Part shown: piece by piece, positions 21,260 through 34,300 of the stretch
Layout of the letters: each line of letters starts with the position of its first letter
How positions within the stretch are numbered: the stretch's first letter is position 1
Source: Lactobacillus sp. ESL0679
Lineage (GTDB): Bacteria; Bacillota; Bacilli; Lactobacillales; Lactobacillaceae
Assembly: GCF_029433515.1 (NCBI RefSeq)
Contig: NZ_JAQTIG010000005.1
Span: 62,001 to 126,000, forward strand
Length of the DNA: 64,000 nt
Direction: 5' to 3'
The notes under the pieces: model-generated
What the model was told of the DNA's origin: nothing
Databases searched by the model: none
The model's input: only the letters and a program-made list of their open reading frames with translations
Program-made: the position numbers and the translations under genes

Positions 21260-22698
21260 TGAACTACTTAAATGAAGATATTGACTCATTAAACCAAAAA
21301 CTTGCACAGGGTGACTTGTCAGCTGAGAAGCTTGCTCAAGATACTGTTGCAAATATTAAGAAAACTGACGATAAACTGAATGCTTGGATTACTGTTCAAG
21401 ATGATGCAAAGCCAGCTGCTGATTTGGACTTTGCTAAGAATAAACTTGCTGGTATTCCAATTGCCATTAAGGATAACATCATCACTAAGGGTGTTAAGAC
21501 TACAGCTGCTAGTCACATTTTGGACAACTACATTCCAGTTTATGACGCCACTGTTATTGAAAGATTAAAGAAGGCACAAGCAACCTTTGTTGGTAAGACT
21601 AACATGGACGAATTTGCGATGGGTTCTTCAACAGAGCATTCATACTTTGGCGCAACTCATAACCCGTGGAACTTGGACAAGGTTCCTGGTGGTTCATCCG
21701 GTGGTTCTGCCGTTGCTGTTGCTTCTGGTCAAGTTGTTGCTGCGCTTGGTTCAGATACTGGTGGTTCAATTAGACAGCCAGCTGCTTTTAATGGTATTTT
21801 TGGTATTAAACCAACCTATGGCCGTGTTTCACGTTGGGGCTTAATTGCCTTTGGTTCATCACTTGACGAAATCGGCGTAATGAGTAAGCGCGCTAAGAGT
21901 GCTGCTGAAGTATTAAACGTAATTGCTGGCAGCGACGATCACGACTCAACGTTATCAACTCGCGAAGTTCCTGACTTTACCCAATTTATTGGTCAAGATG
22001 TTAAGGGTCTGCGGGTTGCTGTTGTTAAGGAATATATGGCTGCCGTTGATGGTGAAATGCACGACGTTATCCAAAAGCAAATCGATGCTCTTGAGGATGC
22101 TGGTGCAATTATCAGTGAAGTATCATTGCCATTGACTAAGTATGTTGTTCCTGACTATTACATCATTGCTTCAAGTGAAGCTTCATCAAACTTGCAGCGG
22201 TATGATGGCATTCGTTATGGTTATCGTGCAGAAGATACTAAGAACTTGCTTGACGTTTATGTTAAGTCACGTTCAGAAGGTTTCGGTACTGAAGTTAAAC
22301 GCCGGATTATGTTGGGTTCATTTGCTTTGTCAGCTGGGTCATATGACCGCTTCTTTAGACAAGCTGCTAAGGTTAGAACCTTAATTTGTGATGAATTTGA
22401 TGAAATCTTTGCTAATAATGATGTTATTGTTGGGCCAACAACTACTGAACCAGCATTCGGCATTGGCAGCGAAATTTCTGACCCAATTAAGATGTACAAC
22501 AACGATATTTTGACAATTTCTGCTAACTTGGCCGGTATTCCAGCAGCTAGTGTCCCAGCTGGATTGGTTGACGGGATGCCTGTTGGTTTCCAAATTATGG
22601 CTAAGCGGTTTGATGAAGGCAGCATTTTTAAGACGGCTGACTTTATTGAGCGGACGAACAAGTTTTATGAAAAAACACCAGCCGGAATGGAGGATTAA
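21259..22698 (+). CDS. gatA: Asp-tRNA(Asn)/Glu-tRNA(Gln) amidotransferase subunit A
   Basis: A 479-residue amidase-signature enzyme that releases ammonia from glutamine for the amidotransferase. The Ser-cisSer-Lys triad is visible: Lys71 in IAIKDN, Ser146 in GGSSGGS and the nucleophile Ser170 in SDTGGSIRQ. The ATG overlaps the gatC stop by one base (TAATG) and gatB follows after three bases. The gene is intact and of usual length. Confidence 0.96.
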   Translation: MNYLNEDIDSLNQKLAQGDLSAEKLAQDTVANIKKTDDKLNAWITVQDDAKPAADLDFAKNKLAGIPIAIKDNIITKGVKTTAASHILDNYIPVYDATVIERLKKAQATFVGKTNMDEFAMGSSTEHSYFGATHNPWNLDKVPGGSSGGSAVAVASGQVVAALGSDTGGSIRQPAAFNGIFGIKPTYGRVSRWGLIAFGSSLDEIGVMSKRAKSAAEVLNVIAGSDDHDSTLSTREVPDFTQFIGQDVKGLRVAVVKEYMAAVDGEMHDVIQKQIDALEDAGAIISEVSLPLTKYVVPDYYIIASSEASSNLQRYDGIRYGYRAEDTKNLLDVYVKSRSEGFGTEVKRRIMLGSFALSAGSYDRFFRQAAKVRTLICDEFDEIFANNDVIVGPTTTEPAFGIGSEISDPIKMYNNDILTISANLAGIPAASVPAGLVDGMPVGFQIMAKRFDEGSIFKTADFIERTNKFYEKTPAGMED

Positions 22699-22701
22699 CT
22701 G

Positions 22702-24132
22702 ATGAATTTTAAATCAACGATTGGATTCGAAGTCCACTTCGAATTAAAGACAAAGAGTAAAATTTTCTCACCTTCTCCAGTAAGTTATGGTGCTGAAGCT
22801 AACACTGAAACTAACGTTATCGACTGGGCAATGCCAGGGGTTTTACCGTTTGTTAATAAGGACGTTTACCGTTTAGGAATTATGGTTGCCTTGGCTACAC
22901 ACGCTCATATTTTGCCAACGACACATTTTGACCGGAAGAACTACTACTACCCAGACAGTCCTAAGGCTTACCAGATTACGCAATTCTTCCAACCATTAGC
23001 TCGCAATGGCTATGTGGAAATCGAAGTCCATGGTAAAAAGAAGCGCATCGGTATTCACGAAATGCATATCGAAGAAGATGCTGGTAAGAACACTCACGGT
23101 ACTAATGGTTTTTCATACGTTGACTTGAACCGTCAAGGTGTGCCACTACTCGAAGTTGTTTCTGAACCAGAAATTGCCGACCCAGATGAAGGTTACGCTT
23201 ACCTTGAAAAGTTGCGTAAGATTGTCCAGTTTACTGGTGCTTCCGACGTTAAGATGGAAGAGGGTTCAATGCGGGTTGATACCAACATTTCCATTCGTCC
23301 TGCTGGCCAAAAAGAGCTTGGTACCAAAGTCGAAATGAAGAACTTGAACTCTTTTGAACACGTTCGTAAGTCACTTGCTTATGAAGAAAAGCGTCAGGCT
23401 CAAGTTTTGCTGTCAGGCGGTCGCGTACAATTATCAACACGTCGGTTTGACGAAGCAACTGGTAAGACTGTTCTTGAGCGGGTTAAGGAAGGCGACGCTG
23501 ATTATCGTTACTTCCCAGAACCAGACCTTGCTCCAGATCACATTAGTCAAAAGTGGATTGACGAGATCGCTAAGACCTTGCCACGTTCAGCTGAAGAACG
23601 CTACAACCAATATGTTAATGACTTCGGCTTGAAGGCTTATGATGCTAACGTTTTGTTGCAAACTAAAGAAAGTTCCGACTTCTTTGACAAGGCGGTTGCT
23701 GCTGGTGCTGATCCCCAATTAGCTGCTAACTGGATGAATACCCAAGTTAATGGTTACCTGAATGACAATCGGGTTGAATTAACCGACATTAAGTTGACAC
23801 CAGAGCACTTGGCTGCAATGATTAAGCTGATTAAAGACGGGACGATTTCTTCTAAGATTGCCAAGAAGGTCTTTGCGGAAACAATTACTAACGGGACTGA
23901 CCCGAAGAAGTATGTTGAAGATAAGGGCATGGTGCAATTATCAGATACCAGTGTCTTGGCGCCAATGGTTAAGGAAGTTGTTGATAACAACCCACAATCA
24001 GTTGAAGACTTCAAGAACGGTAAGGATCGAGCTATTGGTTACCTTGTTGGTCAAATTATGAAGCAAACTCGTGGTAAGGCTAATCCAAAGGTGATTAACA
24101 AGCTTTTGAATGAAGAATTAAACAATCGTTAA
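22702..24132 (+). CDS. gatB: Asp-tRNA(Asn)/Glu-tRNA(Gln) amidotransferase subunit B
   Basis: A 476-residue GatB. It has the N-terminal kinase/transamidase core ([29 protein letters not shown]) and the C-terminal YqeY-like tail ending in [16 protein letters not shown]. It activates the misacylated tRNA with ATP and transfers the ammonia delivered from GatA. It is in operon with gatC and gatA. Confidence 0.96.
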   Translation: MNFKSTIGFEVHFELKTKSKIFSPSPVSYGAEANTETNVIDWAMPGVLPFVNKDVYRLGIMVALATHAHILPTTHFDRKNYYYPDSPKAYQITQFFQPLARNGYVEIEVHGKKKRIGIHEMHIEEDAGKNTHGTNGFSYVDLNRQGVPLLEVVSEPEIADPDEGYAYLEKLRKIVQFTGASDVKMEEGSMRVDTNISIRPAGQKELGTKVEMKNLNSFEHVRKSLAYEEKRQAQVLLSGGRVQLSTRRFDEATGKTVLERVKEGDADYRYFPEPDLAPDHISQKWIDEIAKTLPRSAEERYNQYVNDFGLKAYDANVLLQTKESSDFFDKAVAAGADPQLAANWMNTQVNGYLNDNRVELTDIKLTPEHLAAMIKLIKDGTISSKIAKKVFAETITNGTDPKKYVEDKGMVQLSDTSVLAPMVKEVVDNNPQSVEDFKNGKDRAIGYLVGQIMKQTRGKANPKVINKLLNEELNNR

Positions 24133-24162
24133 TGTTGATTTTTAAGTAATAAGGTAGTAACT

Positions 24163-25083
24163 ATGACTAAAAAAGCAAGATTGATTTATAATCCTGTATC
24201 TGGTCACGAACAGATGCCTAAAAATGTCGCTGATATTTTAGACGTCTTGGAACGTGCTGGCTATGAGGCGAGCGCTTTTAGGACTACACCAGAAAAGAAA
24301 AGTGCTCAGCAAGAAGCCACGCGGGCGGCAACTGAAGGCTTCGACCTGATTGTTGCAGCCGGTGGTGACGGTACCATTAATGAGGTAGTTAACGGGATTG
24401 CCTTTTTGGAAGAACGACCAAAGATGGCGATTATTCCAGCAGGGACAACTAACGACTATGCGCGAGCATTGCACATTCCGCGAGATAGCATTGAAGAAGC
24501 TGCTAAAGTTATTTTGAATAACAAAACGCGCAAAATGGATATTGGTAAGGCCACTTTTGCTAGTGAAGACCAGTACTTTGTTAATATTGCCGCTTGTGGG
24601 TCATTAACAGAACTAACTTATGGTGTACCATCAGAAGTTAAATCGGCTTTGGGTTATGCGGCGTACCTAATTAAGGGTGCGGAAATGTTACCGCATTTAA
24701 CTGAAAATGAATTGCGTCTTACTTATGATGCTGGTGTCTATGAAGGCAAATTATCAATGCTTTTGCTGGGGATGACTAATTCCATCGGTGGCTTTGAACA
24801 AATTATGCCTGATGCAGAGTTGAGCGATGGTTTATTCCAATTAATTATTGTTAAGCCATCTGATCCCGTAAAACTGTTGCGCTTAATGGCACTGGCTTTA
24901 AACGGTAAACATGTTGATGATCCAGATATCATTTATACTAAGACACGCAGTTTGAAAATCGATTTGATTGGCAAGAGTGCTGGTCAAAAGTTGCCGGTTA
25001 ATCTTGATGGTGAGATTGGCGATTACTGTCCTGTTACTTTTAAAAATCTACAGCAACGAATTGAATTTTACGTTGGTGAATAA
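24163..25083 (+). CDS. Diacylglycerol kinase family lipid kinase
   Basis: A 306-residue DAGK/YegS-type lipid kinase. The nucleotide-binding GGDGTINEVVNGI and the following PAGTTNDYARAL are the family signatures. It most likely recycles diacylglycerol released during lipoteichoic acid synthesis, as DgkB does in Bacillus. It follows gatB by 30 bases on the same strand and ends at a terminator, so it is the last gene of the pcrA-to-kinase block. Confidence 0.92.
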   Translation: MTKKARLIYNPVSGHEQMPKNVADILDVLERAGYEASAFRTTPEKKSAQQEATRAATEGFDLIVAAGGDGTINEVVNGIAFLEERPKMAIIPAGTTNDYARALHIPRDSIEEAAKVILNNKTRKMDIGKATFASEDQYFVNIAACGSLTELTYGVPSEVKSALGYAAYLIKGAEMLPHLTENELRLTYDAGVYEGKLSMLLLGMTNSIGGFEQIMPDAELSDGLFQLIIVKPSDPVKLLRLMALALNGKHVDDPDIIYTKTRSLKIDLIGKSAGQKLPVNLDGEIGDYCPVTFKNLQQRIEFYVGE

Positions 25084-25088
25084 TTAAA

Positions 25089-25129
25089 TAGTGTTATTAA
25101 TCTTTTGAGATTAGTAACACTATTTTTTA
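25089..25129 (+). terminator. Terminator after the lipid kinase gene
   Basis: AGTGTTA...TAATCT pairs with AGATTA...TAACACT around a short T-rich loop, followed by ATTTTTT. The next 219 bases up to the giant gene hold no ORF. They show AT-rich sequence and the partly palindromic TGAAGCGCTTTA at 25251-25262, a loose match to a catabolite-response element. Confidence 0.85.
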
Positions 25130-25348
25130 TTTTTAACAATTGTAATATGCAATTATTATCATGACATAAAGTCTTACACTGAAAAATTATTTCCTGATTT
25201 TACTTGATTTAACAATGAAAGATATATGCTAATCTGTTTAATACATAAAATGAAGCGCTTTAATTGATTAAGAATTTATAAAAGAATATGATGACTTTGT
25301 AAAGTGTCTGAATATATTTATTTTATATATCTATCATAGGAGCAAAAA

Positions 25349-28300
25349 ATGTTAGGAAAAAATAATTTTAAAGAGAGATTACGAAAAATGAGTCTTGAGT
25401 CGAAGAAAGATCGTTTTTCAATTAGAAAACTAACAATCGGCGTTGCGTCGGTCTTGCTCGGTTTTACCTTTATGGGCGTTAAGGGGCAAACTGTAAAGGC
25501 TGACACTGTGCAGCCAGAACAAAAACAAAGTGCTTCAGCAAAACAAATTGCTGAATTAGACAAGAAATCAGAAGCTAAGTCTGATACTTCTGCGAATAAG
25601 AGCAGCCAAAACTTAACGACTTATGCTGGATTAAAGTCGTTCTTGAGGGATGATTCTTCAGAAGCTAAGCCAGAGGAACCTGCTAAAACTCCAGACAAAG
25701 ATGATCAAACGCCACCAACTACTGATGAACAAAAGCCGGTAACTACTCCGGATGAGAACCAGACGCCAATAGCACCTGATCAACAAGCTACTAAGCCAGA
25801 TGAGGATGATCAAAAACCAGACTCTGATACAGCGGTTAATATTGCCACTGGTGATGAAGATAACGCTGCAGCAGCGACGACAACGCAAAAACAAAAGCCA
25901 CAAGCAAAGGGCTTACTCGAGACGCTTAACTTGGCAACGACTACGGAGTCTTCGGTTAATGTCGGTTCTTGGGTCGGGTTACTTGCTGCATTCAATAACA
26001 GTAATATTCATGAGATTAATATTATTAGTAATATTCAGGCTCCAACTGCTGGGGTGAGTGATATTACTGTCGCTACTAGACCTTTGGTAATTAAGTCTGC
26101 AGTCGCTGACCCAGATAATCCAGTTGACGATCCACGATACACCATTGACTTTCAAATGTATCGGCCACGAGACTTTAATATTACCCCCAATGTAAACATT
26201 ACTTATGAAAACTTAAACATTTACAGTCGGACCTTTTACGGTTTGATGCAGACGAGTAGTAATACCCGAGCAATTGTTAATTTTAAGAATGTTAACTTTA
26301 TTGGCTCGCAGATGATGTATGTTGGTGCGCATACAGAAGTGCATTTTTATGGCACTAATACAGCCCAAACGGTCAAAAGTTATACCAATGATTGGGGTAC
26401 TTATAATGCTGAAGCTTCTAATCAGCAGTTATTTGAATTTACCAAAAAAGGCGGCCGCTTGATTTTTGAAAATGGTACTCAATTTACGGGGACAACATAT
26501 AGCGGTAATGTTATTGAAATGACTAATGGGGCAACTGGCTCAGATACAATCAATGGTGAGCAATTAGCCAATGACAACGAAGTAATTGTTAAGTCAGGGG
26601 CCGATGTCACTCTAAATCCTAAGGGCGGTAATATGCCTGATAGTGCAAATAGTGTTGAAAATAGTGATTCTGCTAATGGGATCTTGATATATAGTGGTCA
26701 AGGTTCAGTAGATATTCAGCAGGGTGGTAATATCAACATTAATGTTGGTGGTACGACTGATTACACCGGAACAATCAATAACCGTAAGGCTAAGGCAATT
26801 AACTTGGCTGATAGCGGTTCTAGCTTAACGGTTGAAGACGGTGGTAATTTAAATATTGTAACTAATGGTAACATTAGTGATAAAAAGAAAAAGGGCCCTG
26901 CAAGTACTTTAGTTAATATTGGTGGTAACTTAATTGTTGGCAAAAAGGCAAACTTTAATATTACTGGGACCAATATGGGTAATTTTGCCGGAACTTTGAT
27001 GAACATTGGCGGTACTTCCGAGATTACTGGTAGTGATTTTAGGATTAAGCTAACTGACAACCCTGGTACTGGTAAGTTAACGCTACTTAATCCGGGTAAT
27101 GGGACGACAATTACTAACCCTGATGACTTCCTACTTGATCGAGGAACCAATACTGCTGCCAATATTATCTCAACGGGTAACTTCACGCTTAACAGTGTTA
27201 GATTAAAGCAACCGGGTGAAACAGTTTCGAATGCCTTCAGAACCTTTGGCTTTAAAGGCAATACTGATGGTACGCTAACAACGTTAGATACTGCGATTGA
27301 GGGGATTAGTTCAAGTGATGAAAGTGCTGCAATTGCGTTAATTAATAATCAAGATTTACCAACTTTGGAGTTTATTAGTGCTAATGATGGTTTCTTGGCA
27401 ATCGATCCCATTACAGATGACGATATTGAAATTGATGATGACGATAATGAAATAATTACCGGTTATGCTAACGAAGGTGGTGCATATATTTCTGCAGTAA
27501 TGCCTGATAGCAAACGGTTAGGCGAGATAACTAGTCCGTACCACAAAGAGGCTGATCAAGGAATTAAGTATGCGGCTGTTTCCGCTGATACTCCAGAAAC
27601 TAGTGGTGCCCATCAAGGTAAGTTTAAATTTACTATTACGGTATCTAAAGACAAACTTACTAACATTACATCTGGTAGCACGGCAACGTTAACTGCCACT
27701 AAGAACTTCGTTGAAGGTGACCCATCACTAGAAGATCCACAAAATCCACAAACAGCAAAATTGTACGCTGTAGATGAAATTGCAGCTAAGCGGCAAGCAG
27801 ATGCAGTTAAGGCAATTAATGATGCGGCAGCGGCAGCTAAGCAGCAGATAAATACCTTATTTGGTGAGGATACTGCTAAAATGCAGCCGTATCTTGACGC
27901 AATTGATGAGTGGGTCAATAAGTCAACGGCTAATGATCCAACTTCTGCCGATTCGGTTTACGGTACAACTGATAAGGATGAAATAATTAATCGTCGCGAC
28001 ACGGCAATTACGGCAATTAAGCAGCAGGTAACTGCTGCTGAAACAGCAAACGCAAAGGCTGCACGGGATGTAGCTAAACAAGAAGTTAAGGAATATGCCC
28101 AAAAGGCTAACCAATATTTAGGTACCACTGATGATGAGAAAATTCAAGCTGCCGTTACTGATGCTAATGATGACATCGATAAAGCAACAGGTGATGACAT
28201 TGATGCAGCGGTAGCAACGGCTAAGGAAAATATTTTAGCTGCGTTCAAGGCGCAGGCCCAGGCAGCCGTAACTAAGGAGACCGGCACTAATTCAAATAAG

Positions 28301-31300
28301 ATTAAAAATGTTTTGGCATTATCGTCAGAGCAAAAGACGAAGTATGATGATGAACTGCAGTCTGCTACTACAGACGGCATAAGCGCAATTGACGCAGCTA
28401 CTGATTTGGATACTGCTGGTCAAACCTTTCAAGATGCAAAAACCAATACTGAAAAAGTTTTTGATACTGCTAAGACGATTTCAGAGTTGCGGACATATAA
28501 AAACACGTTGAAGCAAAAGTATCCAAGTTTGGCCGATGAACTAGAAAATGAGTCAGCAACTTATGAAGAGCAGATTGACAGCGGCACTAGTGATTTGGCT
28601 ACTGGTAAAGCCGCCCTTGACAAGATTGTTACAACGCATAATGCTGCTGCGACTACTGAATTGCAGACAGCTTATGATAAGGCTAAGCAGGAACTTGCAA
28701 GCAGTTCTAACTCTAAGGTTCAAGATGCGTTAACTGCTGCCCAAGACGCAATTAATGCAGTGGGCACTGCTGGGGACGAAGCTGACATGACTGCTAAAAA
28801 AGAGGCAGCCCAAACGGCAATTGACAAGTTGAACGCGTTAATCTCGTTGCAAAATGAGGCTGCTAGTGAAAAGTCGAAGTATGCCGCAATGTATCCTAAT
28901 GATGCTTCTGTTGTTGGACAAATTAATTCAGACATTGATACCGCGTTAGCAACGGCAATTGACAAGATAACGGATAGTTCCACAACTAAAGATAATTTGC
29001 AGGAAGTAACAACCGCTGGCATTGTGGGCATTGACCGCGTTGGTGCTAAGGCACAGCTTGAGCAAAAGGCGCAAGAAATCAAAGATCAAATTAATAACCT
29101 GTCAGGCTTGAGTGCTGGCGAACGTGATGAGCAAATTCAAAAAGTAGAGGACTTGTTGACTAACAGCAAGGACACTGGTTATCAAGATCAAATCGATCAC
29201 GCAGCTAGTCAAGATGCGGTTAACACGTTGACTGCTGCTGGTCTGACTGCGCTGAATAATTTATTGACAGACCAGACGTTAGCTTCTGAAAAGAATAATG
29301 CAATTATTAAATTACAGGATGCACAAAAAGCCGCTAATGATCAAATTGACGGTACTAACTTGAGCGATGCCGACAAAGCTAAATATAAGCAGGACATCCA
29401 AGATCAAGTTGATCAAGGAATTAGCAATATTCAAGCAGGGACTTCACAGGGCGCAATTAATGATGCCGAAGTAACTGCCGAAAATTATATTAATGGCATT
29501 GTAACTAATGCTAATAAGCAGGATGCTGCGTTGCAGGTTGCGCAAACTGCTGCAATCAATGACCTTAACCAATATGCGCAAACTGCTAAGAATACGATTG
29601 ACAATTTGCCAGCTGAGCAGTTGAGTGCTAGCGAGAAGGAAGCCTATAAGAATCAAATTGACCAAGTAGTTACCGCTGCAACTAATAACATCAATGCTGC
29701 AACAACGCCAGATGATGTTACTAGCTCCAAGATAGTTGGTAAGACCAACATTGATAAAGTTCAAGTAGCTGCCGATTTAGCAGTTGCTAAAGCCAAGGCA
29801 GTGCAAGAATTAACGACTTCGCAGACAGATAATAAGCAAAAAATTGATGAATTGTTTACCGCGGGCAAGATTGATGCCGCTAAGCAAGCTGAGCTAAAGG
29901 GCAAGATTGATGACTTTTACAATGATGCCGTTGACAAAGTCAATCAAGATACCTCAACCGATCGAATCACGATTGATAAGGATGCTGGAATCAAGGCAAT
30001 GAATGGTGTGGCAATTGATGCTGCTAACACTGCTAATCAAGCAGTTGCGGATGCTAAAGATACCGCGTTAGATAATGATGGTAATCCAATTGGCTTGAAT
30101 AATTTGGCTGAGCAACTTAAAGAGCACATTGAGCAAGATAGTAATTTAGGGCCAAGCCAAAAATTAGATTACCAAAAGCAGATTGATGATGCTTTAAGTA
30201 AGGCCAAAACCGAAGTTGCTGCGGCAGAGACAACAGATGCTGTTAAACAAGCGGCAACTGATGGTCGGACTGCAATGTTGCAGATTAAAGATGCCGCAGA
30301 TTTGCAATCAGCTAAAATTGCTGCTGAACGAGCATTATTGGCCAAGCATGATGCCATAATTGAGGCAATTAACCAAAAGAATAACATTGATAGTGACGGT
30401 AAGGCGGCTCTAATTGCTCAAGTTGAGTCTGCGTATACTGCTGCTCTATCCAAGGTTGATAATCCAACACCAGCAACGATTAATCAAGTTAATACTGAGC
30501 GTGATAATGGTATTGACAACATGCAAAACGTTTTAATCAGTGCTGGAGACCTTGATAGTTCAATTAAGGAATACCAAGATAAGCTTGACCAAGTGGCTCA
30601 GGACGCAGTTGAGCGAGTTAATAATTCGTCAATGACTGATGATGCTAAGCAAGAAGCAATTACGGAAATTAACAAGGCTCGTGATGATGGTAAAAAGGAG
30701 ATTGCTGCCAAGGATAATTTGGCTGATATTAAGACTGCTGAAGCTGCTGGTGAAGCCGCAATTTTAAAGGCAGAAAAAGATACTAGTTTAGCTGCTGCTA
30801 AGGATGTTGCCAATAAGCAGATTGATGATGCAGTTACTAATGCTAAACAGGAGGTTAATGATCCTGATCGCGGTCTGAATGCTGCTGAAATTGCTGCTGC
30901 CGAAGCTGCAATTGATGCAGCTGCGATTGACGCTCACAATAAGATTAATGCGGCAACAACTGAATCGGCAGTTACTGAAGCTGAAAGATTGGGCCAATCA
31001 ACAATTTATCAAGAAGTTGATAAGGCAGCATTGGTTGCAAGAAAGCGTCAAGCTAAAGAAGAAATTCAAGCAGCAATTGATGCAGGGCAATTTAGCGAAG
31101 AAGATAAGCAGAAAGCCCAGAAGATTATGGATACTGCTACTACTTCGATTGATAAGGCGACTAATAATACAGATATTAAGGTTGCCAAAGATTTAGCTTT
31201 AGCAGGAATTAAAAATATTAAAGATGCTGCTGATTTAAATACCGCTAAAGATGCTGCGATTGCGGCTCTTGATAAAGAATTAAACGGTGATGCAGCTACT

Positions 31301-34300
31301 GGAGATCCAGGGATTTTAGCCCAGATTGCTAATAACCATGATTTAACTCCTGAGGAAGTAACAAAATATCAAGATCAAGCCAAAGCTGCTTATACTAAGG
31401 CAGCTGCTGAAATCAATGGCTCTAAAGATGCTGAATCAATTTCAGCTAGGGAACGTGCTGGAATTTTAAATATTGACCAAGCTTTGGTTGATGCCATCTT
31501 GCAGAATAAGAAGAACAAGGCTAACGCTGAACTGGAGCAGTCTGCTAAAGATGCCGCAACTGCAATTGATCAGTTGGAGTTGGATCAAGCTAAGAAAGAT
31601 AATCTTAAGAGTTTAGTTAATAGCGAATTGGAGAAGGCAGAGAATAAGATTAATGCCGCAACCGATGAAGCTGGAATTAATGCGGCTTTAGCTGACGGTA
31701 AGACCGCCATTAGTAATATTAGCGGTCATGCAACTGATGAAGAATTGAGTCAAGCAGCAACGAATGCCATCGCTGATTTGCAAGATAAAGCAGATGATGT
31801 CAAGAAGCAGATTGCCCAGTCTTACAATGATGGCAAGATAGATCAAGACCAATACAAGCAATTGAACGACCAAGTTCAGACTGCTCTTGATAATGCAACA
31901 ACAGCCATTAATCAGGCAACAACTCCGACTGAAGTTTCCTCAGCAGCAGCAACTGGCGCAACAACTATTGCCGCTGTTGGCACTGCTAAGGATGTCGAAG
32001 AAGCCTTGAATGATAACTTGACGGCTTTGAATAATGCTGCCGATCAGGCAAATCAAGCAATTGATGCATCATCGAGTTCACCTGCTGAAAAGAGGGAGCA
32101 GAAGGCCGCAATTGAGGCTGAACGAGTTAAGGCGGCAGATAAGATTAAGGCAGCCAAGAACACATCTGATCCAATCACCAATATGGCGGCTGCTAAGGAC
32201 AAGGGAGTAACAACAATTGCGAACATTTCTAAACTTTATGGTGACAAGGATGCCGCAATTAAAGATTTAAAGAAAAAGGCTGATGCCGCTAAAGCGCAAA
32301 TTGCAGAGCTTGCTAAGAATCCGTCTGATGCCGCTAACCCATATTTGAGTGCCGGTGAAGTTGCGGCCGTTAATAAAGCAGTAAACGATGCATTGAATGC
32401 AGCTATTTCAGCAATTAACGCGGCAGCGGATAATGATGAGATTGATTCAGCCAAAACTGCTGGTGATGCAGCAATTACTAACTCAACTTTGCCAGCACAA
32501 TTAATAGTTGAGAAGAACAAGCAGATTGCGGCAATTAATGCTTATGCTAACGGTGCAAATGGTAACGGTGCAATTGATGGCTTAGGCTTAACCGATAAGC
32601 AAAGGACCGCTGTGAAAGCCCAAATTGAGGCAGCAAGAAAGAAAGCCGTTGACAAGATTAATAATGTTCAATTACCAGCTAATCCTACGGCTGCCGATTT
32701 GACAGATGCGACAGCGGCAATTACCGATGCTGAGCAGGGTAATGTAACAAATGGCGATGTAGCCGACTTTGGCGAGGCAGGCATTAATACAATTGTTAAT
32801 GCCGCTAAGGATCAAGGAACGCTAAACCATAAGAATGACAACATTAAGGCGCTGGAGCAATATGCTGTTGACGCAAAACAGAAGATTGAACAACTGGGCT
32901 TGCCAGCAGATAAGCAGCAGGACCAAAAAGCTGCGGTGGACGCTGAAGTTACAAAGGCCAAGGCCAAGATTTTGGCTGCTGCTGATGCAACTGCTGCCGA
33001 TACAGAATTATCCACAGGCAAGACAAACATTAACAATGTTCTGAAGAGTGCGCAACTTGACGGCAAGAAGTGTGCAGCCCTTGATGCTGTTAAGGATGAA
33101 CAAACTAAGGCAATTACCATTGTTAATAAGTCGAGTCTGACGCCGGAACAAAAGAAGGCAGCAATTGCTGATATTAACGGTGTTTATGCTGGTATCAAGC
33201 AAAGCATTGAGGCAACTGATAATGATTCTGACCTTGACACTGCTAAAACAGATGGGATTAATAAGGTTCACGCTATTTTAAACAAAGAAAATAGTGAAAA
33301 TCACCCATACTTCAATAATGAAATCGAAAATACGAAGGACTTGGCATCTGATTATGGTAATTTAGTGTTAACTGCCGATGAAAAGAACAGATACAGCGAT
33401 TTAATTGCGAAAGTTGAACAAGGTATTAATGATCTCAATGGCGCGACTGATTTAGGAACAGCAGTTAATGCTTATGACAGCGGTAGAACTGCATTGAATA
33501 AGTTGATTGCTGATAAAGAAGTCAACGATGCAGCCCAAGCAGCCAAGGATAAGATTGACCAAATTCCAGATGATGTTTTGAGTGCTGCCGACAAGGAAGC
33601 ATTGAAGGGCAAAGTTGATACTGCTGCTGATAAGGCAACAAGTGCCATTAACAAGGTTGATGCACCTGCTGGGGATGTTGCCGGCAAGGCTGACAAGATT
33701 AATCAAATTAAGACGGATGGCATGAAAGATATTGCTACTTATGATACTCAGGCATTGGATCACACTAAGACTGATGCTAAGAATAAGTTAGAGCAAGAAG
33801 CCGATGATGCCAACACGGCAATCGACGATTCTAATTTGACCGATGAGCAAAAGACGGAGCAGAAGCAAAAGGTGCAAGATGCTTTGACAAATGCTCAAGG
33901 TAGGGTAGATACAGCGACTGATCAAGCTGGAGTTAATACGGCTTTGTCAGATGGCAAAACAGCAATTGATGATGTTTCAAAGACGACTGCAATTCTGCTT
34001 GAGAAGAATCAGGCAATTAAGGATTTGCAAGATGCTGCCGATAAAGCCAATACAGCAATTGACGCTTCTAACTTGTCCGATGAAGATAAAGCTGCAAGGA
34101 AGGCAGATGTTGCTGCTGCAGTGGAAGATGCACAATATAATATTGGTCAGGCAACAACTAGTGATGAAATTCAAACAGCTTTGTCAGATGGCAAGACAGC
34201 GATTGAACAGGTAGAAACCGACATGAACCTGCAAGCTGCTAAGAATAAGGCCAAACAGGAATTACAAACAGCAGCCGACAACGCCAATACGGCAATTGAT

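Noticed and set aside
25130..25348. Confident promoter for the giant adhesin
   Set aside because: Several -10-like hexamers occur, but none has a -35 at good spacing; the cre-like TGAAGCGCTTTA is one base short of consensus.
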